Source: an uncultured Dorea sp.
GTDB taxonomy: Bacteria > Bacillota > Clostridia > Lachnospirales > Lachnospiraceae
Reading direction: 5' to 3'
DNA length: 64,000 nt
Assembly (NCBI GenBank): GCA_900543415.1
Contig: UQRE01000002.1
Location: 1 to 64,000 of the forward strand
In this document: piece by piece, positions 35,218-46,391 of the stretch
Position numbering within the stretch: the first letter of the stretch is position 1
How the letters are laid out: the number at the start of each line of letters is the position of its first letter
The notes under the pieces: model-generated
What the model was told of the DNA's origin: nothing
Databases searched by the model: none
What the model saw: only the letters and a program-made list of their open reading frames with translations
Position numbers and translations under genes: made by a program

Positions 35218-35505
35218 ATGAAGTTAGTACCATTAGGAGACAGAGTTGTTTTAAAACAGGTGGCTGCAGAGGAAACAACAAAATCAGGAATCGTGATTCC
35301 GGGACAATCAAAAGAAAAACCACAGCAGGCAGAAGTTATTGCTGTCGGACCTGGGGGAACAGTAGATGGTAAGGAAGTTCAAATGAACGTTGCAGTAGGA
35401 GATCAGGTCATTTATTCCAAATATGCAGGAACAAATGTAGAGATCGAAGATGAAGAGTACATCATCGTAAGACAGGATGACATCCTGGCAATCTGTGAGC
35501 AGTAA
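35218..35505 (+). CDS. groES: co-chaperonin GroES
   Basis: 95 residues, 10-kDa heptameric lid of the GroEL chaperonin. MKLVPLGDRVVLKQVAAEE opens the family domain; the mobile loop (KSGIVIPG) and the GDQVIYSKYAGT segment are present. AAGGAGG is ideally placed before the ATG. Controlled by the CIRCE element upstream and co-transcribed with groEL. Confidence 0.98.
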   Translation: MKLVPLGDRVVLKQVAAEETTKSGIVIPGQSKEKPQQAEVIAVGPGGTVDGKEVQMNVAVGDQVIYSKYAGTNVEIEDEEYIIVRQDDILAICEQ

Positions 35506-35571
35506 TACTTCAACCGGGAGAAGCAAAGATTTCCGGGTGAGAGTACTGGAATGTGAAGAATTATAAATTAG

Positions 35572-37218
<1,647 letters not shown>

Positions 37219-37248
37219 TTTCCATAAACAGACATTTATTAAAAATTT

Positions 37249-37279
37249 GAAAACTCCCAGAGATGGGAGTTTTCTTTTT
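37249..37279 (+). terminator. rho-independent terminator after groEL
   Basis: Perfect 11-bp stem (37249-37259 with 37264-37274) around a GAGA tetraloop, followed by T5. Confidence 0.92.
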
Positions 37280-37331
37280 CTATAGAAGTATGCTACAATA
37301 CAGATACAATGTAAATGTTGGAGGAAGAGAC

Positions 37332-37826
37332 ATGAGTGACTTTTATACAGAACAATTGATTAAAAAACAGACAACAGGAAAGGACCGCATGATCAAGATT
37401 CTTTTAATTTTGCTCACAGTAGTGTCGGTGTTGATCATATTTATATTTCCATTCGGTATTATCCTTCCGGTAGCGCTTATCGCTCTGGATGTATTTATGT
37501 TTCAGAGAATGGATGTTGAATATGAGTATCTGTTTGTCAACGGAGATCTTGATATCGACAAGATTATGCACAAAGCAAGACGTAAGAGAGTGTGTTCCGT
37601 CAATATCAATGATGTGGAGATTCTTGCACCGGCGGATTCGGGAGATGCGAGACAGTATCAGAGAGCGAAGACGCAGGATTACACATCTGCATCCGGAAGC
37701 AAGAACGTATATGCCCTTGTGGTAAATGAGAAGGGTGTGTTGAAAAAGATTTTATTTGAGCCAAATGATTCGATCGTGGAAGGATTTTTCCTCATGGCTC
37801 CGAGAAAAGTTGTAAGAAAAAAATAG
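37332..37826 (+). CDS. DUF6106 family membrane protein
   Basis: 164 residues: a short basic N-terminus (MSDFYTEQLIKKQTTGKDR), two close transmembrane helices at about residues 20-54, then a cytoplasmic domain with VEYEYLFVNGDLDIDKIM, as in the DUF6106 family of Lachnospiraceae. The function is unknown. The reading frame is open back to 37263 through the groEL terminator, but GGAGGA at 37320-37325 fixes the ATG at 37332. Confidence 0.75.
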   Translation: MSDFYTEQLIKKQTTGKDRMIKILLILLTVVSVLIIFIFPFGIILPVALIALDVFMFQRMDVEYEYLFVNGDLDIDKIMHKARRKRVCSVNINDVEILAPADSGDARQYQRAKTQDYTSASGSKNVYALVVNEKGVLKKILFEPNDSIVEGFFLMAPRKVVRKK

Positions 37827-37854
37827 GAAAAATCAAGGAAAGTGCAAAAAGCGG

Positions 37855-37884
37855 TTGACAACGTCCGGTCGGATTAGTTATTAT
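37855..37884 (+). promoter_or_regulatory. sigma-A promoter of guaB
   Basis: TTGACA (37855-37860), 18-base spacer, TATTAT (37879-37884), about 95 bases before guaB. Confidence 0.65.
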
Positions 37885-37912
37885 AGCAGTTAATAAAATA
37901 ATGTTTTTTATT

Positions 37913-39432
<1,520 letters not shown>

Positions 39433-39445
39433 GAAGGAAGAAAAG

Positions 39446-40471
39446 ATGGCTGGTACATTTGGAAAAACAAGTAAAGGCGAGGCTGCTCAGTTATATGAGA
39501 TTAGGAATGCGTCCGGAATGTGTGCCTGTATTACAGATTATGGAGCAAATCTTGTAAAGCTGTTTGTGCCGGACAGGGAAGGAAAGCTGACAGACGTAGT
39601 CCTTGGTTATGAGGATGCCTCCGGATACGAAGAGGGAACCTGCTTTATCGGTGCTGTAGTCGGAAGAGTGGCAAACCGTATTGGCGGAGCTTCCTTCGAG
39701 TTGAACGGCAAAACGTATACGCTTACAGATAATGATCAAGGCAATACACTGCACAGCGGCAGAGATTTTACGAATCAGAGAATGTGGGAAGTAGAGAAGC
39801 TTGCGGAAGACAGTATTACACTGAAGCTGCACAGCCCGGAAGGAGATCAGGGATATCCGGGAAGCGTAGATCTCTTCGTGACATATTCTGTGACAGAAGA
39901 TAATAGCCTGTCCATTCATTATACAGGAACTCCTACAGAGGATACGCTTTTGAATCTCACAAATCACAGTTATTTTAATCTGGCAGGGCACGAAGCCGAA
40001 AGTGTGCTTTCGCAGAAGGTGATGATTCAGGCAGAGTCCTATGCGAGAGCCGACGCAAGTTCTATTCCTACAGGGGAACTAGTTCCGGTAGAAGGAACTC
40101 CGATGGATTTCCGTAAGGAAAAAGCGATCGGACAGGATATTGAGGCGGATTACGAGGCGCTGAATTTCGGCAGAGGCTATGACCACACATGGGTAATAGA
40201 TGGCAGCGGAATGCGCAGGGCGGCAGTGATGCGTGCAGAAGAGACCGGTATTACAATGGAGGTCTGGACAGATCTTCCGGGAGTGCAGTTTTATACGGCA
40301 AACTATGTAGAAGATGAAAAAGGTAAGGACGGCGTTATATACGGAAGAAGAAGCGCTGCCTGCTTTGAAACACAGTATTTCCCGGATGCGATCCACAAAG
40401 ACAATTTCAGAAAGCCGATCGTGCGTGCCGGTGAGGAATATTGTACAACGACTGTGTATAAATTTCTATAA
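39446..40471 (+). CDS. galM: aldose 1-epimerase (galactose mutarotase)
   Basis: 341 residues. Interconverts alpha and beta anomers of galactose or glucose. Catalytic His motif NTLHSG near residue 90, HSYFNLAGHE, and the Glu-containing CFETQYFPDAIHK near the C-terminus match the family. A ribosome-binding site GGAAGGAAG precedes the ATG; it is co-transcribed with guaB, with no metabolic link obvious. Confidence 0.93.
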   Translation: MAGTFGKTSKGEAAQLYEIRNASGMCACITDYGANLVKLFVPDREGKLTDVVLGYEDASGYEEGTCFIGAVVGRVANRIGGASFELNGKTYTLTDNDQGNTLHSGRDFTNQRMWEVEKLAEDSITLKLHSPEGDQGYPGSVDLFVTYSVTEDNSLSIHYTGTPTEDTLLNLTNHSYFNLAGHEAESVLSQKVMIQAESYARADASSIPTGELVPVEGTPMDFRKEKAIGQDIEADYEALNFGRGYDHTWVIDGSGMRRAAVMRAEETGITMEVWTDLPGVQFYTANYVEDEKGKDGVIYGRRSAACFETQYFPDAIHKDNFRKPIVRAGEEYCTTTVYKFL

Positions 40472-40525
40472 AGGATAATCTTCATAAAATCCTAAGTAAC
40501 TTTTCATAGAAATGTGAGAAATATG

Positions 40526-40534
40526 TGGTATGAT
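40526..40534 (+). promoter_or_regulatory. extended -10 promoter of the amidase gene
   Basis: TGG followed by TATGAT (40529-40534), an extended -10 with no clear -35. It overlaps an in-frame ATG at 40530, which argues that this ATG is not the translation start. Confidence 0.4.
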
Positions 40535-40568
40535 AATACAAGATGTTCGATGGAGAGTTTACCAAGAG

Positions 40569-41258
40569 ATGAAGAAGAAACGATACAGAAAGCCGTTAAG
40601 CGCGGCTCAGAGAAAAAGAAAGGTCCAGCGAAACATTCGTCTGGGCCTTGTTTTGTTACTGGCGATGTTTGTGTTGACCGGTGTGCTGAAGATCATTCAC
40701 CCGTCTTTATTTTCGCAGAAATATTATGAGCTGGACGGTGACAATATTGATGCATGCAGACCGGAGATGGAAGTAGATCTTCTTACGCCCAACGAGTATT
40801 CAAGACCTGGGACAAAGACGGAGAAGATCACGGCAATTGTGATTCATTATACAGCGAACCCGGGTGCCACAGCCAGAGGAAACAGGGATTATTTTGAAAA
40901 TTTAAAAAATACTCATATTACGAAGGCGAGCAGCAACTTTGTTGTGGGCTTGGACGGGGAGATCATTCAGTGTGTGCCGACGTGGGAGGTGGCTTATGCG
41001 TCCAATGACAGGAATAAGGACAGCGTATCGATCGAATGCTGCCATCCGGATGAGAGTGGGAAATTTACAGAGAAGACATATCGCTCCATGGTACAGCTTT
41101 CTGCGTGGCTCTGTCTTAAATTCGATCTTACAGAGAAGGATCTTATCCGCCACTATGATGTAACGGGAAAGAACTGTCCCAAATATTTTGTGGAAGATGA
41201 GGCGGCATGGGAGACCTTTAAAGCAGATGTGGGAAAAACGCTCGCAGAGGCGAAATAA
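40569..41258 (+). CDS. N-acetylmuramoyl-L-alanine amidase (amidase_2/PGRP type)
   Basis: About 229 residues: a basic N-terminus, one transmembrane helix at about residues 23-45, and an extracytoplasmic amidase domain. Zinc ligands are His in IVIHYTANPGAT and the His/Cys pair in RHYDVTGKNCPKYF, the H-x7-C arrangement of T7 lysozyme-like amidases. It cleaves peptide stems from peptidoglycan. A Glu-rich SVSIECCHPDESGKF segment is near the active site. GGAGAG at 40552-40557 is 11 bases from the ATG at 40569. Confidence 0.85.
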   Translation: MKKKRYRKPLSAAQRKRKVQRNIRLGLVLLLAMFVLTGVLKIIHPSLFSQKYYELDGDNIDACRPEMEVDLLTPNEYSRPGTKTEKITAIVIHYTANPGATARGNRDYFENLKNTHITKASSNFVVGLDGEIIQCVPTWEVAYASNDRNKDSVSIECCHPDESGKFTEKTYRSMVQLSAWLCLKFDLTEKDLIRHYDVTGKNCPKYFVEDEAAWETFKADVGKTLAEAK

Positions 41259-41281
41259 AGGGCTTACAGCGGTGAAATAGC

Positions 41282-41310
41282 TTGCACTGTCCGAAAATTG
41301 TTGATATAAT
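41282..41310 (+). promoter_or_regulatory. sigma-A promoter of the chorismate mutase/shikimate kinase gene
   Basis: TTGCAC (41282-41287), 17-base spacer, TATAAT (41305-41310) with a TGA extended -10. Confidence 0.7.
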
Positions 41311-41355
41311 ACACACGCATATAAAGGCTGGGAGGACAGGACAAGGAGAGACAAC

Positions 41356-42141
41356 ATGAACGATTTGGAAATGTACAGGGAACAGTTAAGCCTTTGTGAT
41401 GACAAGATTATAGACGCGCTTGTGGAGCGCGGGAAGATTGTGGAGAAGATCATGTCATATAAAGAAGAGTATGGCATGCCGATTCTTCAGCCGCAGCAGG
41501 AGACAAAACAAAAGGTAAGACTGGAAGCAAAGCTTGAGGGAAATAAATACAAAGAAGAGATTTATGATATATTCCGAAGAATTTTACGCAACAGCAAACG
41601 GATACAGGCAAGAAAGCTTTTTGGCTATAATATTGTGCTGATTGGATTTATGGGAGCGGGGAAAACAACCATTTCAGATTATCTGAGCACAATGTTTGCA
41701 ATGAAGGTTGTGGAGATGGACGGACTGATCGCAGAGAGGGAAGGGATGAGCATCCCGGATATTTTTGCGACGTACGGTGAAGAATATTTCCGTGATCTGG
41801 AGACGAATCTTCTGAAAGAGCTGCAGGAGGAGAGTAATCTGGTGATTTCCTGTGGCGGAGGAGCTGCTCTTAGAGCGTGTAATATAGCTGAGATGAAGAA
41901 GAATGGCAGGGTTGTTCTTCTGACCGCAAGCCCGGAAGTGATCTTAGATCGTGTGAAGGACAGTGATGACCGTCCGGTGCTGAAGGGACGGAAAAGTATA
42001 GAAGGAATAACAGAATTGATGGAACAGCGCCGCGAGCGGTATGAAGCGGCGGCAGATATTGTGATTCAGACAGACCATAAGAGTGTGCAGGAGATTTGTG
42101 AGGAATTAATTCAGCGTCTGTCGGAAATGGATGAGGAGTAA
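41356..42141 (+). CDS. chorismate mutase-shikimate kinase fusion
   Basis: 261 residues. Residues about 1-85 form a helical AroQ-type chorismate mutase (MNDLEMYREQLSLCDDKIID, ERGKIVEKIMSYKE). From about residue 93 a shikimate kinase follows: P-loop GFMGAGKTTIS, YGEEYFRDLE, SCGGGAALRA and DDRPVL. Shikimate kinase makes shikimate-3-phosphate on the way to chorismate; chorismate mutase turns chorismate into prephenate. Joining two non-consecutive steps on one chain is uncommon. It has its own strong promoter and overlaps the next gene by 1 base (TAATG). Confidence 0.9.
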   Translation: MNDLEMYREQLSLCDDKIIDALVERGKIVEKIMSYKEEYGMPILQPQQETKQKVRLEAKLEGNKYKEEIYDIFRRILRNSKRIQARKLFGYNIVLIGFMGAGKTTISDYLSTMFAMKVVEMDGLIAEREGMSIPDIFATYGEEYFRDLETNLLKELQEESNLVISCGGGAALRACNIAEMKKNGRVVLLTASPEVILDRVKDSDDRPVLKGRKSIEGITELMEQRRERYEAAADIVIQTDHKSVQEICEELIQRLSEMDEE

Positions 42142-42638
42142 TGTTTGATTATTTTTTTCCGGACCGGTATATCGCGTCCACTTATGTGATTGATTTTGAA
42201 AAATTATATGAAAAGGGAGTCAGAGGTCTGATCTTTGACATTGACAATACATTAGTGCCGCACGGGGCGCCGGCGGATAAGCGGGCAGTGGAATTATTTG
42301 CCAGACTTAAGAAGATCGGATTCCGATGCTGCCTGATCTCCAACAATCAGGAGCCGCGTGTCAAGATGTTCAACGAGAAGATTCAAGTAGACTACATCTA
42401 TAATGCACATAAGCCATCTACGAAGAATTATCGAAGAGCGATGGAGATCATGGGCACAAAGGAAGAGAGCACCGTGTTTATCGGGGATCAACTCTTTACA
42501 GATGTGTGGGGCGCCAAGCGTGCGGGGATTCCGAATATCCTCGTGAAACCAATTCATCCGAAGGAAGAAATACAGATTGTAATAAAGCGCCGTCTTGAGG
42601 CAATCGTGCTTCATTTTTATAAGAAAAGTCTCAAATAA
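42141..42638 (+). CDS. yqeG: YqeG family HAD IIIA-type phosphatase
   Basis: 165 residues, HAD superfamily with motif I LIFDIDNTLVPHG, a later ISNNQEPRV (motif II), and VFIGDQLFTDVWGAKRAG (motif IV). YqeG is a conserved Firmicutes phosphatase often next to yqeH or aroE-type genes; its substrate is not settled. Start ATG overlaps the upstream stop, so translation is coupled to the fusion enzyme. Confidence 0.92.
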   Translation: MFDYFFPDRYIASTYVIDFEKLYEKGVRGLIFDIDNTLVPHGAPADKRAVELFARLKKIGFRCCLISNNQEPRVKMFNEKIQVDYIYNAHKPSTKNYRRAMEIMGTKEESTVFIGDQLFTDVWGAKRAGIPNILVKPIHPKEEIQIVIKRRLEAIVLHFYKKSLK

Positions 42639-42645
42639 AAAAAGG

Positions 42646-42674
42646 TTGAAAAAACCGGTAATATATTATAGAAT
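42646..42674 (+). promoter_or_regulatory. sigma-A promoter of efp
   Basis: TTGAAA (42646-42651), 17-base spacer, TAGAAT (42669-42674). Confidence 0.65.
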
Positions 42675-42731
42675 AAAAAGAGCGAATAGAACGAAAAGTG
42701 CCAATGCGCACGATTTAAGGAGGATAAAGAA

Positions 42732-43295
42732 ATGGCAAAGAAGTCAGCAGGCGAATTTAGAAATGGCATGACACTTGAAATCGATGGAAAGGTATGTCAG
42801 GTTGTTGAATTTATGCATGTAAAACCGGGAAAAGGCGCAGCTTTTGTCCGTGTGAAATTAAGAGATATCATTAATGGTGGTGTGATTGAGACGACATTCC
42901 GTCCAACAGAGAGCTTTGACGAAGCGTTCATTGAGAGAAAGAAAATGCAGTATTTATACAATGATGGGGAACTGTATTACTTCATGGACAATGAGACATT
43001 TGATCAGATCGCAGTAAGCTCTGAAGATGTAGGAGATTCTCTGAAGTTTGTAAAAGAGAACGAGGAAGTAAGCGTAAGCATTTACCAGGGAAAACCATTT
43101 GCAATTGAGCCACCTCTTACAGTAGAGCTTCGTGTTACAGAGACAGAGCCTGGATTCAAGGGCAATACAGCACAGGGAGCTACTAAGCCGGCAATTGTTG
43201 AGACAGGTGCACAGGTTGCGGTTCCATTATTCGTAGAACAGGACGAGATGATCAAGATCGATACACGTACTGGCGAATACTTATCAAGAGCATAA
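42732..43295 (+). CDS. efp: elongation factor P
   Basis: 187 residues. EF-P rescues ribosomes stalled at polyproline. The N-terminal KOW-like domain carries the loop [13 protein letters not shown], whose Lys is the modified residue in many bacteria; two OB domains follow, ending [11 protein letters not shown] as usual. No modification enzyme (EpmA or DHS-like) is in the window. It has its own promoter and terminator. Confidence 0.97.
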   Translation: MAKKSAGEFRNGMTLEIDGKVCQVVEFMHVKPGKGAAFVRVKLRDIINGGVIETTFRPTESFDEAFIERKKMQYLYNDGELYYFMDNETFDQIAVSSEDVGDSLKFVKENEEVSVSIYQGKPFAIEPPLTVELRVTETEPGFKGNTAQGATKPAIVETGAQVAVPLFVEQDEMIKIDTRTGEYLSRA

Positions 43296-43321
43296 GGAAA
43301 ACTTAATAAGATCCTAAGAAG

Positions 43322-43352
43322 AAAAGTCTTGCAAATCATGCGAGGCTTTTTT
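43322..43352 (+). terminator. rho-independent terminator after efp
   Basis: 12-bp stem (43322-43333 with 43339-43350, two G-U pairs), 5-base loop, T-rich 3' side. Confidence 0.85.
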
Positions 43353-43472
43353 ATAATAGAAATCACCATAAATCTTATTCAAAGAAATCTGAATTTCTTG
43401 GCAGAGATCTTGCCGGTATTCAACAAAAGTTCGAAAAAAACACACCTGCCTGCGTGGCCGGAAAGGAGAAAA

Positions 43473-44348
43473 ATGACATATTGTCAATTTGTGCAGGAGG
43501 TAAAAGAAAAAGTGAAAGAGGGGGTGAAAGCCGATCAGTCTGTAACACTCTATACGTCGGTAAAAAATAACGGTGTGAAGAGGACGGGGCTTATGTTCTC
43601 GGAGCAGGGAATCAATGTGGCGCCGGCCATATATCTGGAATCTTTTTATGAAGATTATCAAAAGGGACAGCGGCTGGAGGATGTGGCTGATGAAATTATT
43701 GTGCTGTATGGAAAAGTGAAGGCGGATCATTCATGGGAGGAAGACTGTTTCCAATGTTATGAGAAAGTGAGAGATCGAATTGTCTTCCGTTTGATCAATC
43801 GAAAAGCAAATGAAGAATTGTTAAAAACAATCCCGTATGTTCCGTATCTTGATCTGGCGGTCGTGTTCTATGTGTTGGTTGATGTCAATGTTCACGGGAC
43901 AGTATCACTGCTTATAAGAGAACCACTGCTCCTGGAATGGAAAGTGTCGGTGAAAGAACTGTATGATCAGGCGCTTCAGAATACGCCGTCATTATTCCCT
44001 TATGAATTCCGGGCGCTCCGGGCGGTGATCGAAGAGGTTTTCCCGAGTGACCGCCAATCAGAAGAAGAATATATGTATGTGTTAAGTAACCGCTTTCAAA
44101 GCTTTGGTGCGGCGGTGATTCTCTATCCGAACCGGCTGAAGCAGATAGGGTGTGTCATGGATGATGATTATTACGTACTTCCAAGCAGTGTGCATGAAGT
44201 GCTGATCGTGCCGGCAGAGTATGTGCGGAACAGACAGATGCTGGACGAAATGGTGAGAGAAGTGAATCAGGTCTGTGTGGAGGAAGAGGAAATATTGAGC
44301 GATCACGCATACTATTACGACCGAAGTGAAGATCTTCTTACGATGTGA
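43473..44348 (+). CDS. DUF5688 family protein
   Basis: About 291 residues, soluble, acidic, matching the DUF5688 family seen mostly in gut Clostridia: FVQEVKEKVKEGVKAD at the start, APAIYLESFYEDYQKGQRL, and a C-terminal YVLSNRFQSFGAAVILYP. No catalytic motif is recognised and function is unknown. AAAGGAG lies just before the ATG at 43473; the longer open frame runs back into the efp terminator and is unlikely. It is closed by a strong terminator. Confidence 0.8.
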   Translation: MTYCQFVQEVKEKVKEGVKADQSVTLYTSVKNNGVKRTGLMFSEQGINVAPAIYLESFYEDYQKGQRLEDVADEIIVLYGKVKADHSWEEDCFQCYEKVRDRIVFRLINRKANEELLKTIPYVPYLDLAVVFYVLVDVNVHGTVSLLIREPLLLEWKVSVKELYDQALQNTPSLFPYEFRALRAVIEEVFPSDRQSEEEYMYVLSNRFQSFGAAVILYPNRLKQIGCVMDDDYYVLPSSVHEVLIVPAEYVRNRQMLDEMVREVNQVCVEEEEILSDHAYYYDRSEDLLTM

Positions 44349-44386
44349 AAAGATAAACGATGAGTGTAAAGCAAAAAAGCAAAAAA

Positions 44387-44420
44387 GTAAAGGAAATGTG
44401 TACAGCATTTCCTTTACTTT
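44387..44420 (+). terminator. rho-independent terminator after the DUF5688 gene
   Basis: Perfect 13-bp stem (44387-44399 with 44407-44419) with 7-base loop; T-run short and interrupted. Its right arm overlaps the -35 of the tRNA promoter. Confidence 0.75.
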
Positions 44421-44442
44421 ATCTCGGAAATGTGCTAATATA
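44414..44442 (+). promoter_or_regulatory. putative promoter of tRNA-Arg
   Basis: TTTACT (44414-44419), 17-base spacer, TAATAT (44437-44442) with a TGC extended -10, 28 bases before the tRNA. Confidence 0.45.
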
Positions 44443-44470
44443 ACAAATGCAGTTTCTTGTATACTGCTAT

Positions 44471-44542
44471 GCACCCGTAGCTCAGGGGATAGAGCACCGC
44501 CCTCCGGAGGCGGGAGCGGCGGTTCGAATCCGCCCGGGTGTG
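44471..44542 (+). tRNA. tRNA-Arg (anticodon CCG)
   Basis: A complete 72-base cloverleaf. The acceptor arm is GCACCCG with CGGGTGT (one G-U at the first pair), the D arm GCTC/GAGC, the anticodon stem CCGCC/GGCGG with loop CTCCGGA so the anticodon is CCG, the T arm GGCGG-TTCGAAT-CCGCC. The 3' CCA is not encoded. It reads the rare codon CGG. Confidence 0.95.
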
Positions 44543-44579
44543 TACCTTGAAAAGTGCTTATATTGTGTGGAGGTAGTCT

Positions 44580-45191
44580 ATGAAAAGAGAGAGTTACGGC
44601 CGCCTTATTATGACAATCGGTATTTTGCTGATGGTGATAGCAGGAGCAGTCGGATGTAGTCTTACCACAGAAAAAACACAGCAAGAAGCACAAAAGATAA
44701 AGAAGACAGATGTAAAGACCGAAAATAAAGACGGTGAAATTATGAGTAAAAACCCTCTTACGAAGGAGACAACACCTGAATTTACAAAAGCGGTAGAGAA
44801 GTATTACGAATCGCTGGCGGATAAAACGGATTACATAGAGGGTTATGAAGGAATTGAAGTTTATAAAAAAGAAGGTCTTTATCCGGATACTTATCTTGCA
44901 TTTGTCAGATATGGAATGAAGATAAAGGATATATATACCGTAGTTCCGGGGCTTGGCACTTTGTATGTGGTAAAAGACGGGACAAGCGGAACGTATCAGA
45001 TCCACACGGAAGAATTGGATGACCGGACAGAAGACTATATTGAAACTGTGGCTGCGCATGAAGATGTGCAGGTGATGATGGAAGAGAGCAGGAAGGAATA
45101 TCAAAAGGCTGTACAGTCAGATGCTTTGCTCCGAGAGGCATTGTCAGATCTGAAGCAGGCGTATGAGGGTTCTGCGGACAGTTTAGAATAA
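44580..45191 (+). CDS. hypothetical lipoprotein
   Basis: 203 residues. N-terminal signal with lipobox LMVIAGAVGC, so Cys26 is probably lipidated and the protein sits on the outer face of the membrane. A Lys/Glu/Thr-rich linker follows, then a domain with ADKTDYIEGYEGIEVYKKEG and VVPGLGTLYVVKDGTSGTYQ, without a recognised family. GGAGGT precedes the ATG. The gene follows the tRNA by 37 bases and ends at a terminator. Function unknown. Confidence 0.75.
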   Translation: MKRESYGRLIMTIGILLMVIAGAVGCSLTTEKTQQEAQKIKKTDVKTENKDGEIMSKNPLTKETTPEFTKAVEKYYESLADKTDYIEGYEGIEVYKKEGLYPDTYLAFVRYGMKIKDIYTVVPGLGTLYVVKDGTSGTYQIHTEELDDRTEDYIETVAAHEDVQVMMEESRKEYQKAVQSDALLREALSDLKQAYEGSADSLE

Positions 45192-45207
45192 TATAAAGAA
45201 TAAAGAG

Positions 45208-45241
45208 AGTCGGATTCTTAAGGTGAGAATCCGGCTTTTTT
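45208..45241 (+). terminator. rho-independent terminator after the lipoprotein gene
   Basis: 11-bp stem (45208-45218 with 45226-45236, one G-U), 7-base loop, followed by T5. Confidence 0.85.
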
Positions 45242-45268
45242 GATACAAGGGTAGAAAGAGGGATAGAG

Positions 45269-45976
45269 ATGGCAGGATATAAGTATGCGATAAAAAGAGC
45301 GTTTCCCTATACGATTCCGGTGCTGACCGGATATTTATTTATTGGGATTGCATTTGGTGTGATGTTTGCGGAAAAAGGATATTCGTTTCTTTGGGCAATA
45401 TTAATGAGTTTGATGGTATATGCAGGATCGGGACAATATCTGGCCGTGAATTTTTTTGCCCCGGGGGTATCATTTCTTCATGTTATTTTTATGACGTTGA
45501 TGGTGAATATCAGGCATGTGTTTTATGGGATTTCCCTTTTAGAGCGGTTTCACAGTATGGGTAAGAAACGCTGGTATATGATTTTCGGATTGACGGATGA
45601 GACGTATTCTCTTCTGTGTACAACGAAGGTTCCGTCCGGTGTGGAGGAAGAGAAGTTTTTGTTTGTCATTTCTATGATGAATCAGTCATACTGGGTGATT
45701 GGTTCTGCCATCGGCGGGATTGCGGGAAGTCTGCTTCCTTTTAATTCAGAAGGCATCGACTTTGCCATGACTGCACTTTTTGTTGTGATCTTTGTAGAGC
45801 AGTGGATGGAGAAGAAAAATCGTATCCCGGAATTGATCGGGGTGCTGGCAGCGATTCTCTCTTTAAATATTTTCGGGGCAGAAAACTTTGTATTGCCATG
45901 TATGCTGCTGATCATATGCATTTTATTTGTATCAAAGAAGAAGCTGGAAGGGAGCGTGAGTGAAAAATGCCGGTAA
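45269..45976 (+). CDS. azlC: AzlC family branched-chain amino acid exporter subunit
   Basis: 235 residues, polytopic with about 7 helices. The family segments FPYTIPVLTGYLFIGIAFGV, VYAGSGQYLAV and LMVNIRHVFYGISLLERF are present. AzlC with AzlD exports branched-chain amino acids and analogues such as 4-azaleucine. The azlD gene overlaps its end by 10 bases. CodY, which senses the same amino acids, lies 11 kb away. Confidence 0.93.
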   Translation: MAGYKYAIKRAFPYTIPVLTGYLFIGIAFGVMFAEKGYSFLWAILMSLMVYAGSGQYLAVNFFAPGVSFLHVIFMTLMVNIRHVFYGISLLERFHSMGKKRWYMIFGLTDETYSLLCTTKVPSGVEEEKFLFVISMMNQSYWVIGSAIGGIAGSLLPFNSEGIDFAMTALFVVIFVEQWMEKKNRIPELIGVLAAILSLNIFGAENFVLPCMLLIICILFVSKKKLEGSVSEKCR

Positions 45977-46299
45977 GTGCAGGAACATCATTTCTTATTA
46001 TTTTAGCAGTTGCACTGACAACATTTGCAACACGTGTCCTCCCTTTTCTTATATTTCCGAAAGGGAAAGAGATTCCGGAAGTTGTTCGCTATCTGGGAAG
46101 AGTGCTGACTCCGGCGGTCATCGGAATGCTGGTGATCTATTGTCTGAAGGGAACTACGCTTTCAGAGCTTCCTTATGGAATTCCGGAAGGATTGGCTGTA
46201 CTTGTGACCGCAGGGCTTCATATCTGGAAGCGGAACAACCTGTTGAGTATCGGGGCGGGAACGATACTCTATATGTTTTTGATTCAAGTCGTATTTTAG
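45967..46299 (+). CDS. azlD: AzlD family branched-chain amino acid exporter subunit
   Basis: 110 residues, four predicted helices, matching the AzlD family (LAVALTTFATRVLPFLIFPK, RVLTPAVIGMLVIYCLKG). It is the small partner of AzlC and overlaps it by 10 bases, so the two are translated together. An overlapping open frame at 45960 is a non-coding shadow. Confidence 0.92.
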   Translation: MPVSAGTSFLIILAVALTTFATRVLPFLIFPKGKEIPEVVRYLGRVLTPAVIGMLVIYCLKGTTLSELPYGIPEGLAVLVTAGLHIWKRNNLLSIGAGTILYMFLIQVVF

Positions 46300-46302
46300 A
46301 GA

Positions 46303-46375
46303 TTTTACACGGTTTCATCACAGTTTAAACACATTTATCACGTACACTGACTACATAAGAAAAGAAGAAACCGTG
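46303..46375 (+). promoter_or_regulatory. htrA upstream region: repeats and long-range inverted repeat
   Basis: Four imperfect T-rich repeats ending in CAC occur every 10-11 bases (TTTTACAC at 46303, TTTCATCACA at 46313, TTTAAACACA at 46324, TTTATCACG at 46334). A 9-bp inverted repeat CACGGTTTC (46308-46316) / GAAACCGTG (46367-46375) brackets the region. The arrangement suggests a response-regulator operator or an mRNA structure before the htrA ribosome-binding site. Confidence 0.35.
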
Positions 46376-46391
46376 AAAGGAGTCATATTTT

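Noticed and set aside
44082..45104. Long minus-strand open frame (340 codons) across the tRNA-Arg region
   Set aside because: It covers a clear tRNA, a terminator and parts of two well-supported plus-strand genes. Its translation is rich in His, Cys and Phe with no recognisable family, and it has no good ribosome-binding site.
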